This document shows positions 1 to 6,244 of a stretch of DNA of 6,988 nucleotides, in pieces. Within the stretch, counting starts at the first letter, position 1. Each line of letters opens with the position of its first letter. The DNA is taken from NCBI GenBank assembly GCA_028873155.1, contig JAGWML010000163.1, positions 1 through 6,988 on the forward strand. The letters are read 5' to 3'. The position numbers and the translations under genes were made by a program. Source of the stretch: Acidobacteriota bacterium (GTDB lineage: Bacteria > Acidobacteriota > Terriglobia > Terriglobales > Acidobacteriaceae). Under the pieces are notes generated by a model. That model did not search any database. It worked only from the letters and a program-made list of their open reading frames with translations, and was not told where the DNA came from.

Positions 1-805
1 CGAGGGACTCGGCTATGGCCGGAATGGGGGCCTGAATTGGGACCTGGACCGGAGTTGGTATGGGTGCGGAGGCGTGAACCGGAACCGGTGCGGGCGGGGG
101 CGGAGCAAGCGGCGCGGCGGGCGCGGACTGCGCGGCGAAGAGGGAGATGGGCGCGGAGTTGTCTCGACCGGAGGCCTTGCCGCCGAAGAGGCGCTTGAAG
201 AAGGACGGCCGTTCCTCGGACTCGTGCTCCTCGGACTCGTATTCCTCGCTGACCGGGTTTGTTGCCAGCGGAGCCGCTGGGGCCTGCTTCTTTGCGGCGG
301 AGGTTGCAGAGGAGCCGTTGGAGGAGGAGTGCGCGCTGTCAGCTGTGCTGCTGGAGCGGGAGCGGCCGCGCAGAGAGGCTCTGAGTCCGCGCTGCGGCTG
401 CGGCTCGGCCTCGGAGAGCGACCAGATGATGATCTCGTCGTGGGGCTGGGTGAGAGTGGATGTGATGGTGCGCGGAGCGAGCGCGAGGGCACTGGCGATG
501 GAGCCGGTGGGTGCGACTGGCTGGGTGTTGGGAAACGATTCGACGCCGATGACGCGGCAATCCTGGTCGAGGTACACGAGGTCGAAGACCAGTTGGGTAT
601 ATCCGTCGGGGAGTTCGGAGTAGGGGGAGATCCAGAGGCCGGATTGAGAGTTGTTGGCCAGGCTCTGCAGCTTGATCTGCCCGGAGCCGTTGGGGGATTC
701 GATCGTGGCGATGCGGAGGCTCAGGAAGCTGCCCTGCGTCCGATTGTAGGCACAGTAGTTCCTGCCTTCTGTGTGGGTTCGCTCCTGTTCGTCCGCTGCT
801 TGCAT
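1..805 (-). CDS. DUF192-like protein with long Pro/Ala/Ser-rich tail, partial (C-terminus beyond left edge)
   Basis: An open frame reads leftward from ATG 803-805 for at least 268 codons with no stop, so the C-terminus is outside the window. An in-frame TAG lies 9 nt upstream of the ATG, which fixes this as the first possible start; no clear Shine-Dalgarno is seen. Residues about 17-125 resemble the DUF192 fold: NRTQGSFLSL near the start, GLWISPY (56-62), FDLVYLDQDCRVIGV (74-88), matching the family's 'PLDVvFLD..rVv' core, then ALALAPRTI (107-114) and an acidic HDEIII end. DUF192 has no established biochemical role. After residue 135 the chain is low-complexity: Arg/Ser-rich 141-165, an acidic stretch EEYESEEHESEE (187-198), a short SFFKRLFGG motif (201-209), then Pro/Ala-rich sequence. 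There is no signal peptide or membrane helix in the visible part. Codon positions are normal here, whereas overlapping frames give Arg/Pro-rich nonsense. That a gene exists is fairly sure; the family call is moderate. Confidence 0.75.
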   Translation of the reverse strand, partial: MQAADEQERTHTEGRNYCAYNRTQGSFLSLRIATIESPNGSGQIKLQSLANNSQSGLWISPYSELPDGYTQLVFDLVYLDQDCRVIGVESFPNTQPVAPTGSIASALALAPRTITSTLTQPHDEIIIWSLSEAEPQPQRGLRASLRGRSRSSSTADSAHSSSNGSSATSAAKKQAPAAPLATNPVSEEYESEEHESEERPSFFKRLFGGKASGRDNSAPISLFAAQSAPAAPLAPPPPAPVPVHASAPIPTPVQVPIQAPIPAIAESL

Positions 806-997
806 GGTCGTGGGCTAACGCTCTGTTCAGCACCAGCGTAGCAGAGGTAAGAATGACCTGGAAAAGTACCAAAGTAAGGGAGGACGCAAAAGAGGTACGG
901 GGGAGCAGGAGCAGCAGCGGCGAAGGGTTGATGGGAAATGGGCGTTGTGCGTGCGGAGAAAGTCGGTTGCGGTTGCGCGATGGCCTAAGCTAGAGGC
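806..997. other. divergent intergenic region between DUF192-like gene and ypdA-like gene
   Basis: This 192-bp gap separates two genes read outward from it, so both promoters should lie here. It is purine-rich on the plus strand (GGGAGGACG, GGGGGAGCAGGAGCAGCAG). I found no -35/-10 pair good enough to report in either direction, no palindrome and no RNA-like structure. Confidence 0.5.
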
Positions 998-2026
998 ATG
1001 CACGAGACGATGCGCGGTGACGCGGGACGCGAAGGGTTCGATCTGCTGGTGGTGGGCGCGGGGCCGACGGGGCTGGCATGCGCGATTGAGGCGCAGAAGG
1101 CGGGCTTCAGGGCGGTGCTGGTGGACAAGGGTTGCGTGTGCAACTCGCTCTACCACTATCCATCGCACATGACGTTTTTCACGACGTCGGAGCTGCTGGA
1201 GATCGGCGACATTCCGTTTCCGAGCCCGAATGCGAAGCCGACGCGGAACGAGGCGCTGCAGTACTACCGGCAGGTAGCGGCGCATTACAAGCTGGACGTG
1301 CGGCAGTATCACCGTGTGGACAAGGTGACGGGCGCGGACGGTGATTTCACTGTGCATACGGTGGACCGCTTTGGGCGGCCCGGCGCGATGCATGCGCGGA
1401 AGCTGGCGATTGCGACGGGCTACTACGATCTGCCAAACATGATGGGGATACCCGGCGAGCAATTGAGCAAGGTGCATCACTACTACGACGATCCGCACCC
1501 CTACTTCGGGCTGGACGTGATGGTGGTGGGCGGCAAGAACTCGGCGGCGATTGCAGCGCTGGAGCTGTGGCGGCATGGAGCGCGGGTGACGCTGGTGCAT
1601 CGCGATCCGGAGCTGCACCGGCATGTGAAGTACTGGATCAAACCGGATATCGAAAATCGCATCAAAGCAGGAGAGGTGAAGGCGTACTTCAACACGCAAC
1701 TGGTGGAGGTGACGCCGGACGCGGCGGTGCTGAAGACGCCGGAGGGGTTGAAGACGATTGCGAACGACTTTGTGTTTGCGATGACGGGGTATCATCCGGA
1801 CTTTGGCTTTCTGGAGGAGATGGGCGTGCGGTTTGAAGGCGTGGACCGGCGGCCGGAGTGCAATGCGGAGACGCTGGAGAGCAATGTGCGGGGGATCTAT
1901 CTGGCGGGCGTGATTGTGGCGGGGTCGCGGACGAATGAGATTTTTATTGAGAACGGGCGGTTCCACGGGCGGCAGATTGCGCGGGCGATGAAGGAGACGC
2001 TGACGCCGAGTACGCAAGGGGCGTAG
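998..2026 (+). CDS. ypdA: YpdA-family FAD/NAD(P)H oxidoreductase (putative bacillithiol-disulfide reductase)
   Basis: A 342-aa flavoprotein of the thioredoxin-reductase-like fold, matching the usual YpdA length. In Firmicutes, YpdA uses NADPH and FAD to reduce bacillithiol disulfide (or mixed disulfides through bacilliredoxins) in the cytoplasm. Motifs seen: FAD-binding FDLLVVGAGPTGLACAIEA (14-32), the YpdA signature NSLYHYPSHMTFF..SELLEIGDIPF (49-74), a second dinucleotide motif VMVVGGKNSAAIAALEL (about 174-190), and the C-terminal FAD-contact region GIYLAGVIVAGSRTNEIFIENG. Odd points: the glycine-rich loop is GAGPTG, with Thr where Staphylococcus and Bacillus YpdA carry the functional Cys (GGGPCG). 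Cysteines instead lie at 28 and in a C46-V-C48 pair. The start could be ATG 998 or ATG 1010; a GAGG at 993-996 is too close for the first and far for the second. The kinase gene begins 24 nt downstream. No bacillithiol synthesis gene is visible, so substrate is inferred from family. Confidence 0.9.
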   Translation: MHETMRGDAGREGFDLLVVGAGPTGLACAIEAQKAGFRAVLVDKGCVCNSLYHYPSHMTFFTTSELLEIGDIPFPSPNAKPTRNEALQYYRQVAAHYKLDVRQYHRVDKVTGADGDFTVHTVDRFGRPGAMHARKLAIATGYYDLPNMMGIPGEQLSKVHHYYDDPHPYFGLDVMVVGGKNSAAIAALELWRHGARVTLVHRDPELHRHVKYWIKPDIENRIKAGEVKAYFNTQLVEVTPDAAVLKTPEGLKTIANDFVFAMTGYHPDFGFLEEMGVRFEGVDRRPECNAETLESNVRGIYLAGVIVAGSRTNEIFIENGRFHGRQIARAMKETLTPSTQGA

Positions 2027-2038
2027 AGAGCAGAGGAC

Positions 2039-2044
2039 GGAGGG
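2039..2044 (+). promoter_or_regulatory. Shine-Dalgarno that decides the kinase start
   Basis: GGAGGG lies 6 nt before ATG 2051 but directly abuts ATG 2045. Ideal spacing favours 2051 as the true start, shortening the protein by two residues (624 aa, starting MRLWPRT). Confidence 0.6.
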
Positions 2045-2050
2045 ATGGGA

Positions 2051-3925
2051 ATGCGCTTGTGGCCTCGAACGATTCGCTGGCAGATGCTGGCGGGGCTGGT
2101 GCTGCTGGAGGCGCTGTCGATTTTGCTGTTCGCCGTGCTGCTGATCAGCCGGCAGGCGAACGAGGTGCACGACCGGGCGCGGCTGCGGCTGGCGCACCAG
2201 GCGACCTCGATGGCGCTGCAGGCGCGCGAGGCTCTGCGGCAGCAACGGCCGGGGTGGGTGGGCCTGTCGGTGGCGATGATGGGCGAGACGCCGGGTGTGC
2301 GCGCCGCCAAAGTGACCGACCCGGCGGGCAATGTGCTGTTTTCGAGCGTGGGCGAGCCGGTCGAGATGCGGCTCGACGCAGCCGAGATGGCAGAGATTCC
2401 ACTGAAGCATCCGGGGCAGGCGGCGGTGTTCGATTTTGGCGGCACGCGGATGGAAAGCGTGGACGCGATCTACACCGGCGGCGATTTGCGCGGGTATGCG
2501 TGGGTGGAGACGGATCGCGCATGGGACTACGAACAACTGAATCTGATCCGGCGCGGGACGGAGATCTTCGGCGTGATCTGGGTGCTGGCGTCGGCGCTGC
2601 TGGTGCTGCTGATGGCGCGTGCGATCTCGCGCCCGCTGGCGGTGCTGCACCGGGGAACGCGCGCGCTGATGGTGGCGCCGGACAGCGAGAGCAGCTTTCC
2701 GCTGCCGGTGACGGTGCACAACGAGTTCGGCGATCTGATTGAGGCATTCAACCGGATGGTGGCTTCCATCAAAGAGCAGAGGGCGGGGTTGAACAATACG
2801 CTCTCGCTGCTGGATTCGATGCTGGCGAATGCGCCGATCGGGCTGGCGTTTTTTGACCGCAGCGGGCGGTTTGTGCGCGTGAACGAGGTCTTTGCCGGAA
2901 TGACCGGGATGCCGCTGAACAGTCATCTGGGGCGCACGCTGCCGGAGGTTGTACCGGAGGCGGTGGCGGGACAACTGGAAGAGATGGTGCAGCGGGTGAT
3001 TGCCACCGGGGAGGCGGTGCGCGACCTGGAACTGAGCGGCAAGCGCGGCCGGCTGAACCTGCCATGGACGTGGCTGGTGAGCGCGTACCCGGTGCGCCCG
3101 CAGCCGGATGAGGTGCGCTGGACGGGCCTGGTGGTGCTGGATACGACCGAACGCAAACGAAGCGAAGAGGCGCTGCGACGGACGGAGAAGCTGGCGGCGA
3201 CGGGAAGGCTGGCGGCGTCGATTGCGCATGAGATCAACAACCCGCTGGAGGCGGTGACGAATCTTCTCTACCTGCTCAACCACTATTGCGGGCTGGACGG
3301 GCCGGCGCTGGAGTACGCCTCGATGGCGGAGCTGGAGGTGAAGCGGATTGCGGAGATCACGCAGCAGACGCTGCGCTTCTACCGGCAATCGACGCTGCCG
3401 GCGCGGGCCAGCATGGCGGAGCTGCTGGACTCGATCCTGAACCTCTACCAGGTGCGGATGCATACGCTGGGGATTCAACTGGCGAAGGAGTACGATCCGG
3501 CGCTGGATGTGTTTTGTTCTGCGGGCGAGGTGCGGCAGGTGGTGGCGAACCTGCTGATGAACGCGATCGACGCGATGCCGGGCGGCGGCAGGCTGCAGGT
3601 GCGGGCGCGGCGGTCGCGGAGCTGGGCGACGCCGGGGCAGCGCGGTGTTCGCATCACGGTGGCGGATACGGGGCAGGGCATGGATGCCGATGTGCGGACG
3701 CGAATCTTTGAGGCGTTCTTCACCACGAAGGAGGAGACGGGCACGGGCCTAGGGCTGTGGGTGAGCCACGAGATCATCCTGAAGCACCACGGGCTGGTGC
3801 ATGTGCGCAGCCGGACGGCGGAGGGCGGCAAAGGCTCGGGCACGGTGTTTCAGCTTTTCTTCCCGGACAACCAGGAGCTGGCGAGCCCGGCGGTACAGCC
3901 CGTGGCGGCGCAGGCCGCGGTGTGA
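2051..3925 (+). CDS. membrane sensor histidine kinase (extracytoplasmic sensor-HAMP-PAS-HisKA-HATPase)
   Basis: A 624-aa two-component sensor kinase, numbered from ATG 2051. Order: first membrane helix (about 12-32, LLEALSILLFAVLL), an extracytoplasmic region of about 135 residues, second helix (about 172-192, VLASALLVLLMA), HAMP linker starting ARAISRPL, one PAS domain (about 253-365, ANAPIGLAFFDRSGRFVRVNE), HisKA with H-box SIAHEINNP (phospho-acceptor His393), then HATPase_c with N-box NLLMNAID (500-507), G1 box ADTGQGMD (Asp539), F-box FEAFFTTK and G2 box GTGLGL (564-569). All catalytic residues are present, so it should be an active ATP-dependent autokinase. There is no receiver or output domain. 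The C-terminus ends in a short Ala/Val-rich tail. It lies 24 nt after the ypdA-like gene on the same strand, so co-transcription is likely. No response regulator is encoded in the window, so the partner and signal are unknown; a redox role is inference from the neighbour only. Confidence 0.93.
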   Translation: MRLWPRTIRWQMLAGLVLLEALSILLFAVLLISRQANEVHDRARLRLAHQATSMALQAREALRQQRPGWVGLSVAMMGETPGVRAAKVTDPAGNVLFSSVGEPVEMRLDAAEMAEIPLKHPGQAAVFDFGGTRMESVDAIYTGGDLRGYAWVETDRAWDYEQLNLIRRGTEIFGVIWVLASALLVLLMARAISRPLAVLHRGTRALMVAPDSESSFPLPVTVHNEFGDLIEAFNRMVASIKEQRAGLNNTLSLLDSMLANAPIGLAFFDRSGRFVRVNEVFAGMTGMPLNSHLGRTLPEVVPEAVAGQLEEMVQRVIATGEAVRDLELSGKRGRLNLPWTWLVSAYPVRPQPDEVRWTGLVVLDTTERKRSEEALRRTEKLAATGRLAASIAHEINNPLEAVTNLLYLLNHYCGLDGPALEYASMAELEVKRIAEITQQTLRFYRQSTLPARASMAELLDSILNLYQVRMHTLGIQLAKEYDPALDVFCSAGEVRQVVANLLMNAIDAMPGGGRLQVRARRSRSWATPGQRGVRITVADTGQGMDADVRTRIFEAFFTTKEETGTGLGLWVSHEIILKHHGLVHVRSRTAEGGKGSGTVFQLFFPDNQELASPAVQPVAAQAAV

Positions 3926-3930
3926 CAGGC

Positions 3931-3959
3931 GGAACTTTTGCCCGCAATGCGGGTTAAAA
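3931..3959 (+). promoter_or_regulatory. candidate ECF-sigma (RpoE-like) promoter for the BON gene
   Basis: GGAACTT (3931-3937), then 16 nt, then TTAAAA (3954-3959) resembles the RpoE-type layout (GGAACTT, 15-17 nt, then a TC-containing -10). The -35 match is exact, but the -10 lacks the usual TC, so this is tentative. A 5-bp inverted repeat (CCCGC 3941-3945, GCGGG 3949-3953) lies in the spacer. It begins 6 nt after the kinase stop and 105 nt before the BON start, and an envelope-stress sigma factor would suit an exported BON protein. Confidence 0.3.
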
Positions 3960-4024
3960 AGAGCGACGGGCCGATCCGCGTTGAGTCTAAAGCGGTAAGA
4001 GGCCCCGGATGGACTGTGCGCAAG

Positions 4025-4030
4025 AGGAGA
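4025..4030 (+). promoter_or_regulatory. Shine-Dalgarno that decides the BON-protein start
   Basis: AGGAGA with its GGAG core ending 6 nt before ATG 4036. It rules in favour of 4036 over the in-frame ATG at 4009, whose extra nine residues (MDCAQEERT) would bury the signal peptide behind an acidic leader. Confidence 0.7.
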
Positions 4031-4035
4031 GAACG

Positions 4036-5457
4036 ATGAATCGGGCAATATGGCGGAGAGCCTTTCCAAAGATACTGACGTGGACGGCCCTGTTCGTTTT
4101 TTGCGCGGCTTTGGCGTTGGCCCAGCAGGCGACGCCTGCCAGCGGGCAGCGGAGCGATGGGCAGATTGAGATGGATGTAGTACACGCGCTGGACGCCTCG
4201 CAGCCGCTGAAGAACGACCTGATTACGGCGGCGACGATTCAGGGCGAGGTGACGCTGTCAGGGACGGTGGCGCAGGCGTCGTCGAAGACGCTGGCCGAGC
4301 AGATTGTGAAGGGCGTGGCGGGCGTGACGGCGGTGCACGACAACCTGAATGTGGGCAACCCGGCGAACGATCCGAACGCGCAGAACGGCGCGATGGTGGA
4401 CCCGAATGCGGGCGCACCGGAGACGGGCGGGCAGACCCCGGCTCCGTATTCATCGGCAGAGCCGCAGGTGACGAACCCCGGCTATGCGCAGAAGCCTCCC
4501 GCGTATGGGCAGAACCAGCCGAACGGGCAGAGGCAGCCTCCGCAATATGGGCAGCAGAACCCTAATTATGGATACGGGCAGAATCGCTACTCGAACAACA
4601 ATGGATACGGGCAGAATCGTTACTCGAACAACAATGGCTATGGGCAAAACGGCTACAACCAGAGTTACGGCAACGGGCAGAACCAGTATTCGGGCAGCGG
4701 GCAGTATGGCTATCCGCAGCAGTACCGGCAGCAGTACAACCAGCCGCAGTACCAGATGCCGAGCGGACCGGTGACGATTCCGGCGGGGACGCTGGTGCAG
4801 GTGCGGACGGCTGAAGCGGTGAGCAGCAAGTCGGCGGTGGAAGGCACGCCGGTGCAGTTCACGGTGATTCGCGACGTGACGGCAGGCGGGGCGCTGGCGA
4901 TTCCGCGGGGCGCGACGGTGCACGGCGTAGTGACGGAGGTGCGGCAGGCGGGTCAGCTTGCGGGCAGCCCGGAACTGGCGCTGCGGCTGACGGCGCTGGA
5001 TATGGGCGGGCGCAGTTATCCGATTGAATCCGACCTGTTCCGCGTGAAGGGGCCGAGCAAGACGGACCGCACGGTGGGCAACGTGGTGGGTGGCGCTCTG
5101 CTGGGCGCGATTGTGGGCGGCGTAGCCGGCGGCGGCGCGGGCGCGGCGATTGGCGGCGTGGCGGGCGGCACAGTGGGCACGGCGGCATCGGCGGCGACGC
5201 ACGGACCGAATGCGTGGATTCCCGCCGAGGCGCTGGTGACCTTCCACCTGGCGGATCCGGTGACGGTGGCGGCGGTGACGCCCGATGAGGCCAACCGGCT
5301 GGCACAGGGACTGAATCAGGGTGGGCCGCAACTGCATCAGCGCAATGCGCAGCCGCCTTATGGATATGGCGCGTATGCGTACCCGTATGCGTATCCCTAT
5401 GCGCCGGTGTACTACCGGCCGTACTACTACGCGGGCGGGTTCTACTACTGGCATTGA
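4036..5457 (+). CDS. exported BON-domain protein with Q/N/G/Y-rich linker, glycine zipper and Tyr-rich C-terminus
   Basis: A 473-aa protein from ATG 4036, chosen for its Shine-Dalgarno and because it yields a clean signal peptide: basic MNRAIWRRAF, hydrophobic core LTWTALFVFCAALALA, likely cleavage after Ala29. Residues about 41-106 form one BON domain (DGQIEMDVVHALDAS, then VTLSGTVAQASSKTLAEQIVKGV, then VTAVHDNLNV), a fold that in OsmY-like and related proteins is linked to membrane or phospholipid contact. Residues 110-243 are disordered, rich in Gln, Asn, Gly and Tyr, with an 11-residue tandem repeat from 179. Residues 244-340 look folded and beta-rich (VTIPAGTLVQVRT, IPRGATVHGVVTEV). A glycine-zipper stretch (352-383, GGALLGAIVGG then GGVAGGGAGAA) may insert in or pack on a membrane. 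The tail (441-473) is Tyr/Pro/Gly-rich and ends FYYWH. Location is probably periplasm or outer membrane. The exact role is unknown; structural envelope or osmotic-stress function is inference. Confidence 0.85.
   Translation: MNRAIWRRAFPKILTWTALFVFCAALALAQQATPASGQRSDGQIEMDVVHALDASQPLKNDLITAATIQGEVTLSGTVAQASSKTLAEQIVKGVAGVTAVHDNLNVGNPANDPNAQNGAMVDPNAGAPETGGQTPAPYSSAEPQVTNPGYAQKPPAYGQNQPNGQRQPPQYGQQNPNYGYGQNRYSNNNGYGQNRYSNNNGYGQNGYNQSYGNGQNQYSGSGQYGYPQQYRQQYNQPQYQMPSGPVTIPAGTLVQVRTAEAVSSKSAVEGTPVQFTVIRDVTAGGALAIPRGATVHGVVTEVRQAGQLAGSPELALRLTALDMGGRSYPIESDLFRVKGPSKTDRTVGNVVGGALLGAIVGGVAGGGAGAAIGGVAGGTVGTAASAATHGPNAWIPAEALVTFHLADPVTVAAVTPDEANRLAQGLNQGGPQLHQRNAQPPYGYGAYAYPYAYPYAPVYYRPYYYAGGFYYWH
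4570..4668 (+). repeat. 33-bp in-frame tandem repeat in the BON gene
   Basis: Unit 1 (4570-4602) and unit 2 (4603-4635) differ at one base (cgc versus cgt, both Arg), encoding GYGQNRYSNNN twice. A third, diverged unit (4636-4668) encodes GYGQNGYNQSY. Near-identity at DNA level points to recent duplication. The unit is a multiple of three, so copy-number change keeps the frame and would only alter linker length. Confidence 0.9.
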
Positions 5458-5490
5458 GTGAGTAGCGCGGCGAGGAATCGGGCACGGCAG

Positions 5491-5524
5491 CGGGCAATCC
5501 TGAGAGGGATTGCCCGTGGTGTTT
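5491..5524 (+). terminator. probable intrinsic terminator after the BON gene
   Basis: A perfect 10-bp inverted repeat, CGGGCAATCC (5491-5500) and GGATTGCCCG (5507-5516), with a TGAGAG loop, starts 33 nt after the BON stop. It is followed by tggtgttt, a weak U-tract, so termination may be partial. It also marks the end of the GC-rich gene block. Confidence 0.6.
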
Positions 5525-5607
5525 CCGGGTGTTGCTGAGAGGGCTGCACGATTCCGAGTAGTGGGTCAGATGATTTCCACAGGATAGAAAATGACACCAA
5601 TCCGTCA

Positions 5608-5637
5608 TTGCATTAAAAAGTTAACTTGACGTAGATT
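5608..5637 (+). promoter_or_regulatory. candidate sigma70 promoter for the 148-aa gene, with palindrome in spacer
   Basis: TTGCAT (5608-5613), 18-nt spacer, TAGATT (5632-5637). The ATG at 5644 begins only 6 nt after the -10, and no Shine-Dalgarno precedes it, so the mRNA would be leaderless. The spacer contains a perfect 10-bp palindrome AAGTTAACTT (5618-5627), a plausible repressor site. Confidence 0.45.
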
Positions 5638-5643
5638 TGACTT

Positions 5644-6090
5644 ATGCCAAAGCGCTCAAGCAACTCGGATTTTTCGCAGAATGCCCTAAGGATAGTGGAG
5701 TCGGCTACGCAGGGTTCTCTAGCCCTCTCTTCCAAGACTCAAAGGAAAAGAATTATGGCGGAGATGGGAAGCATCGGCGGAAAGATCGGCGGCAGGAAGA
5801 GGGCGGAGAATATGACACCCGAGGATCGCAGGCGGTCTGCCTCTATAGCCGCGAGAGCGAGATGGAATAAAGAGCCAGCGAACCAAACGCGAGATGAGAA
5901 GCGTCAAAGGGCAGCACAAGAGATCGCCGCCATTTTAGAAAAAGCCATGGATGATATGGGCCTTACAGAGGCGCAGAAAGACGCGAAGGTTGCGGAGATG
6001 ACGGCAATCGTTAAAGAAGCAATTGAATCTAAGAACGACCTTCGCGCCACGCAGCGAGAGCGGCTTCATATTGCGGCGAGCCACGCTTAA
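5644..6090 (+). CDS. small basic protein with GGKxGGRKRA...AARARW motif (conserved hypothetical)
   Basis: A 148-aa protein of unknown function. The N-terminus (KRSSNSDFSQNALRIVESAT, 3-22) and a central Gly/Lys/Arg segment (43-76: GSIGGKIGGRKRA, MTPEDRRR, AARARWNK) match a pattern I recognise from many short bacterial hypothetical proteins, often in accessory DNA, of the form 'GGKxGGKxRAxxLTPEERxxIAxxAAxARW'. The basic segment could bind nucleic acid, but that is not shown. Residues 83-140 are charged and helical (EIAAILEKAMDDMGL, KVAEMTAIVKEAIESK). The start at 5644 keeps the conserved N-terminus; an internal ATG at 5755 (Met38) has a possible AAGGAA site at 5742-5747 and could give a 111-aa form. 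GC content and codon use are visibly lower than in the BON and kinase genes. Its last 62 bp overlap the 3' end of the opposing 70-aa gene. Confidence 0.7.
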   Translation: MPKRSSNSDFSQNALRIVESATQGSLALSSKTQRKRIMAEMGSIGGKIGGRKRAENMTPEDRRRSASIAARARWNKEPANQTRDEKRQRAAQEIAAILEKAMDDMGLTEAQKDAKVAEMTAIVKEAIESKNDLRATQRERLHIAASHA

Positions 6091-6241
6091 CGTTGAACTT
6101 TTCTTCTAGAAGAAATGCGAACGTCTCTTCGTAATCTGCCGTGAGCAATTCCGATGCGTTCTTTTCCATTTCTTTGGCGCGCTGCCTGGCAGCGGCTTTG
6201 GGGGTTCGCGGTTTGGCCTCATCAAATGGTGATTTTGCCAT
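6029..6241 (-). CDS. 70-aa hypothetical protein, second gene of a minus-strand pair
   Basis: I do not recognise a named family. It is Lys/Arg/Ala-rich at the N-terminus (KPRTPKAAARQRAKEMEKNA, 10-29, probably helical and basic), then acidic (DYEETFAFLLEEKF, 36-49), and ends VKRGSPQYEAALAAWREGRS. Composition is protein-like rather than shadow-like. The ATG (6239-6241) lies in the same frame as the upstream winged-helix gene, separated from its TAA by a single TTT codon, so translation is probably coupled. The N-terminal ATG has only a distant GGAGAG as ribosome-binding site, which fits coupling. It converges on the 148-aa gene and overlaps it by 62 bp. A role together with the winged-helix protein is inferred from position only. 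Confidence 0.6.
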   Translation of the reverse strand: MAKSPFDEAKPRTPKAAARQRAKEMEKNASELLTADYEETFAFLLEEKFNVKRGSPQYEAALAAWREGRS

Positions 6242-6244
6242 AAA

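Noticed and set aside
74..841. 255-codon plus-strand open frame and a 177-codon minus-strand frame in the first 870 bases
   Set aside because: Both are Gly- or Arg-rich shadows. The frame from 805 leftward has balanced composition and DUF192-like motifs, and stays open to the window edge.
827..3478. 883-codon open frame on the minus strand, antisense to the ypdA-like and kinase genes
   Set aside because: The product is an Arg/His/Gln/Pro-rich chain with no domain, and the opposite strand has two clear enzyme families with intact motifs. Long antisense frames are a by-product of GC-rich codon bias.
3941..3953. CCCGC-AAT-GCGGG hairpin after the kinase gene as a terminator
   Set aside because: Stem only 5 bp with a 3-nt loop, followed by TTAAAAA rather than a T-run; more likely part of a promoter spacer.
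4570..4668. CRISPR-like array
   Set aside because: The repeats are directly adjacent with no spacers and lie in frame inside a coding region.
4450..5454. 334-codon minus-strand open frame opposite the BON gene
   Set aside because: Arg/His/Val-rich, mirror of the repeat and Gly-rich coding; the plus strand has a signal peptide, ribosome-binding site and BON domain.
6100..6115. 16-bp perfect palindrome TTTCTTCTAGAAGAAA just after the 148-aa gene
   Set aside because: Considered as a terminator, but the stem is AT-rich, almost loopless and without a U-tract. It is coding sequence (Phe-Leu-Leu-Glu-Glu-Lys) of the 70-aa gene.
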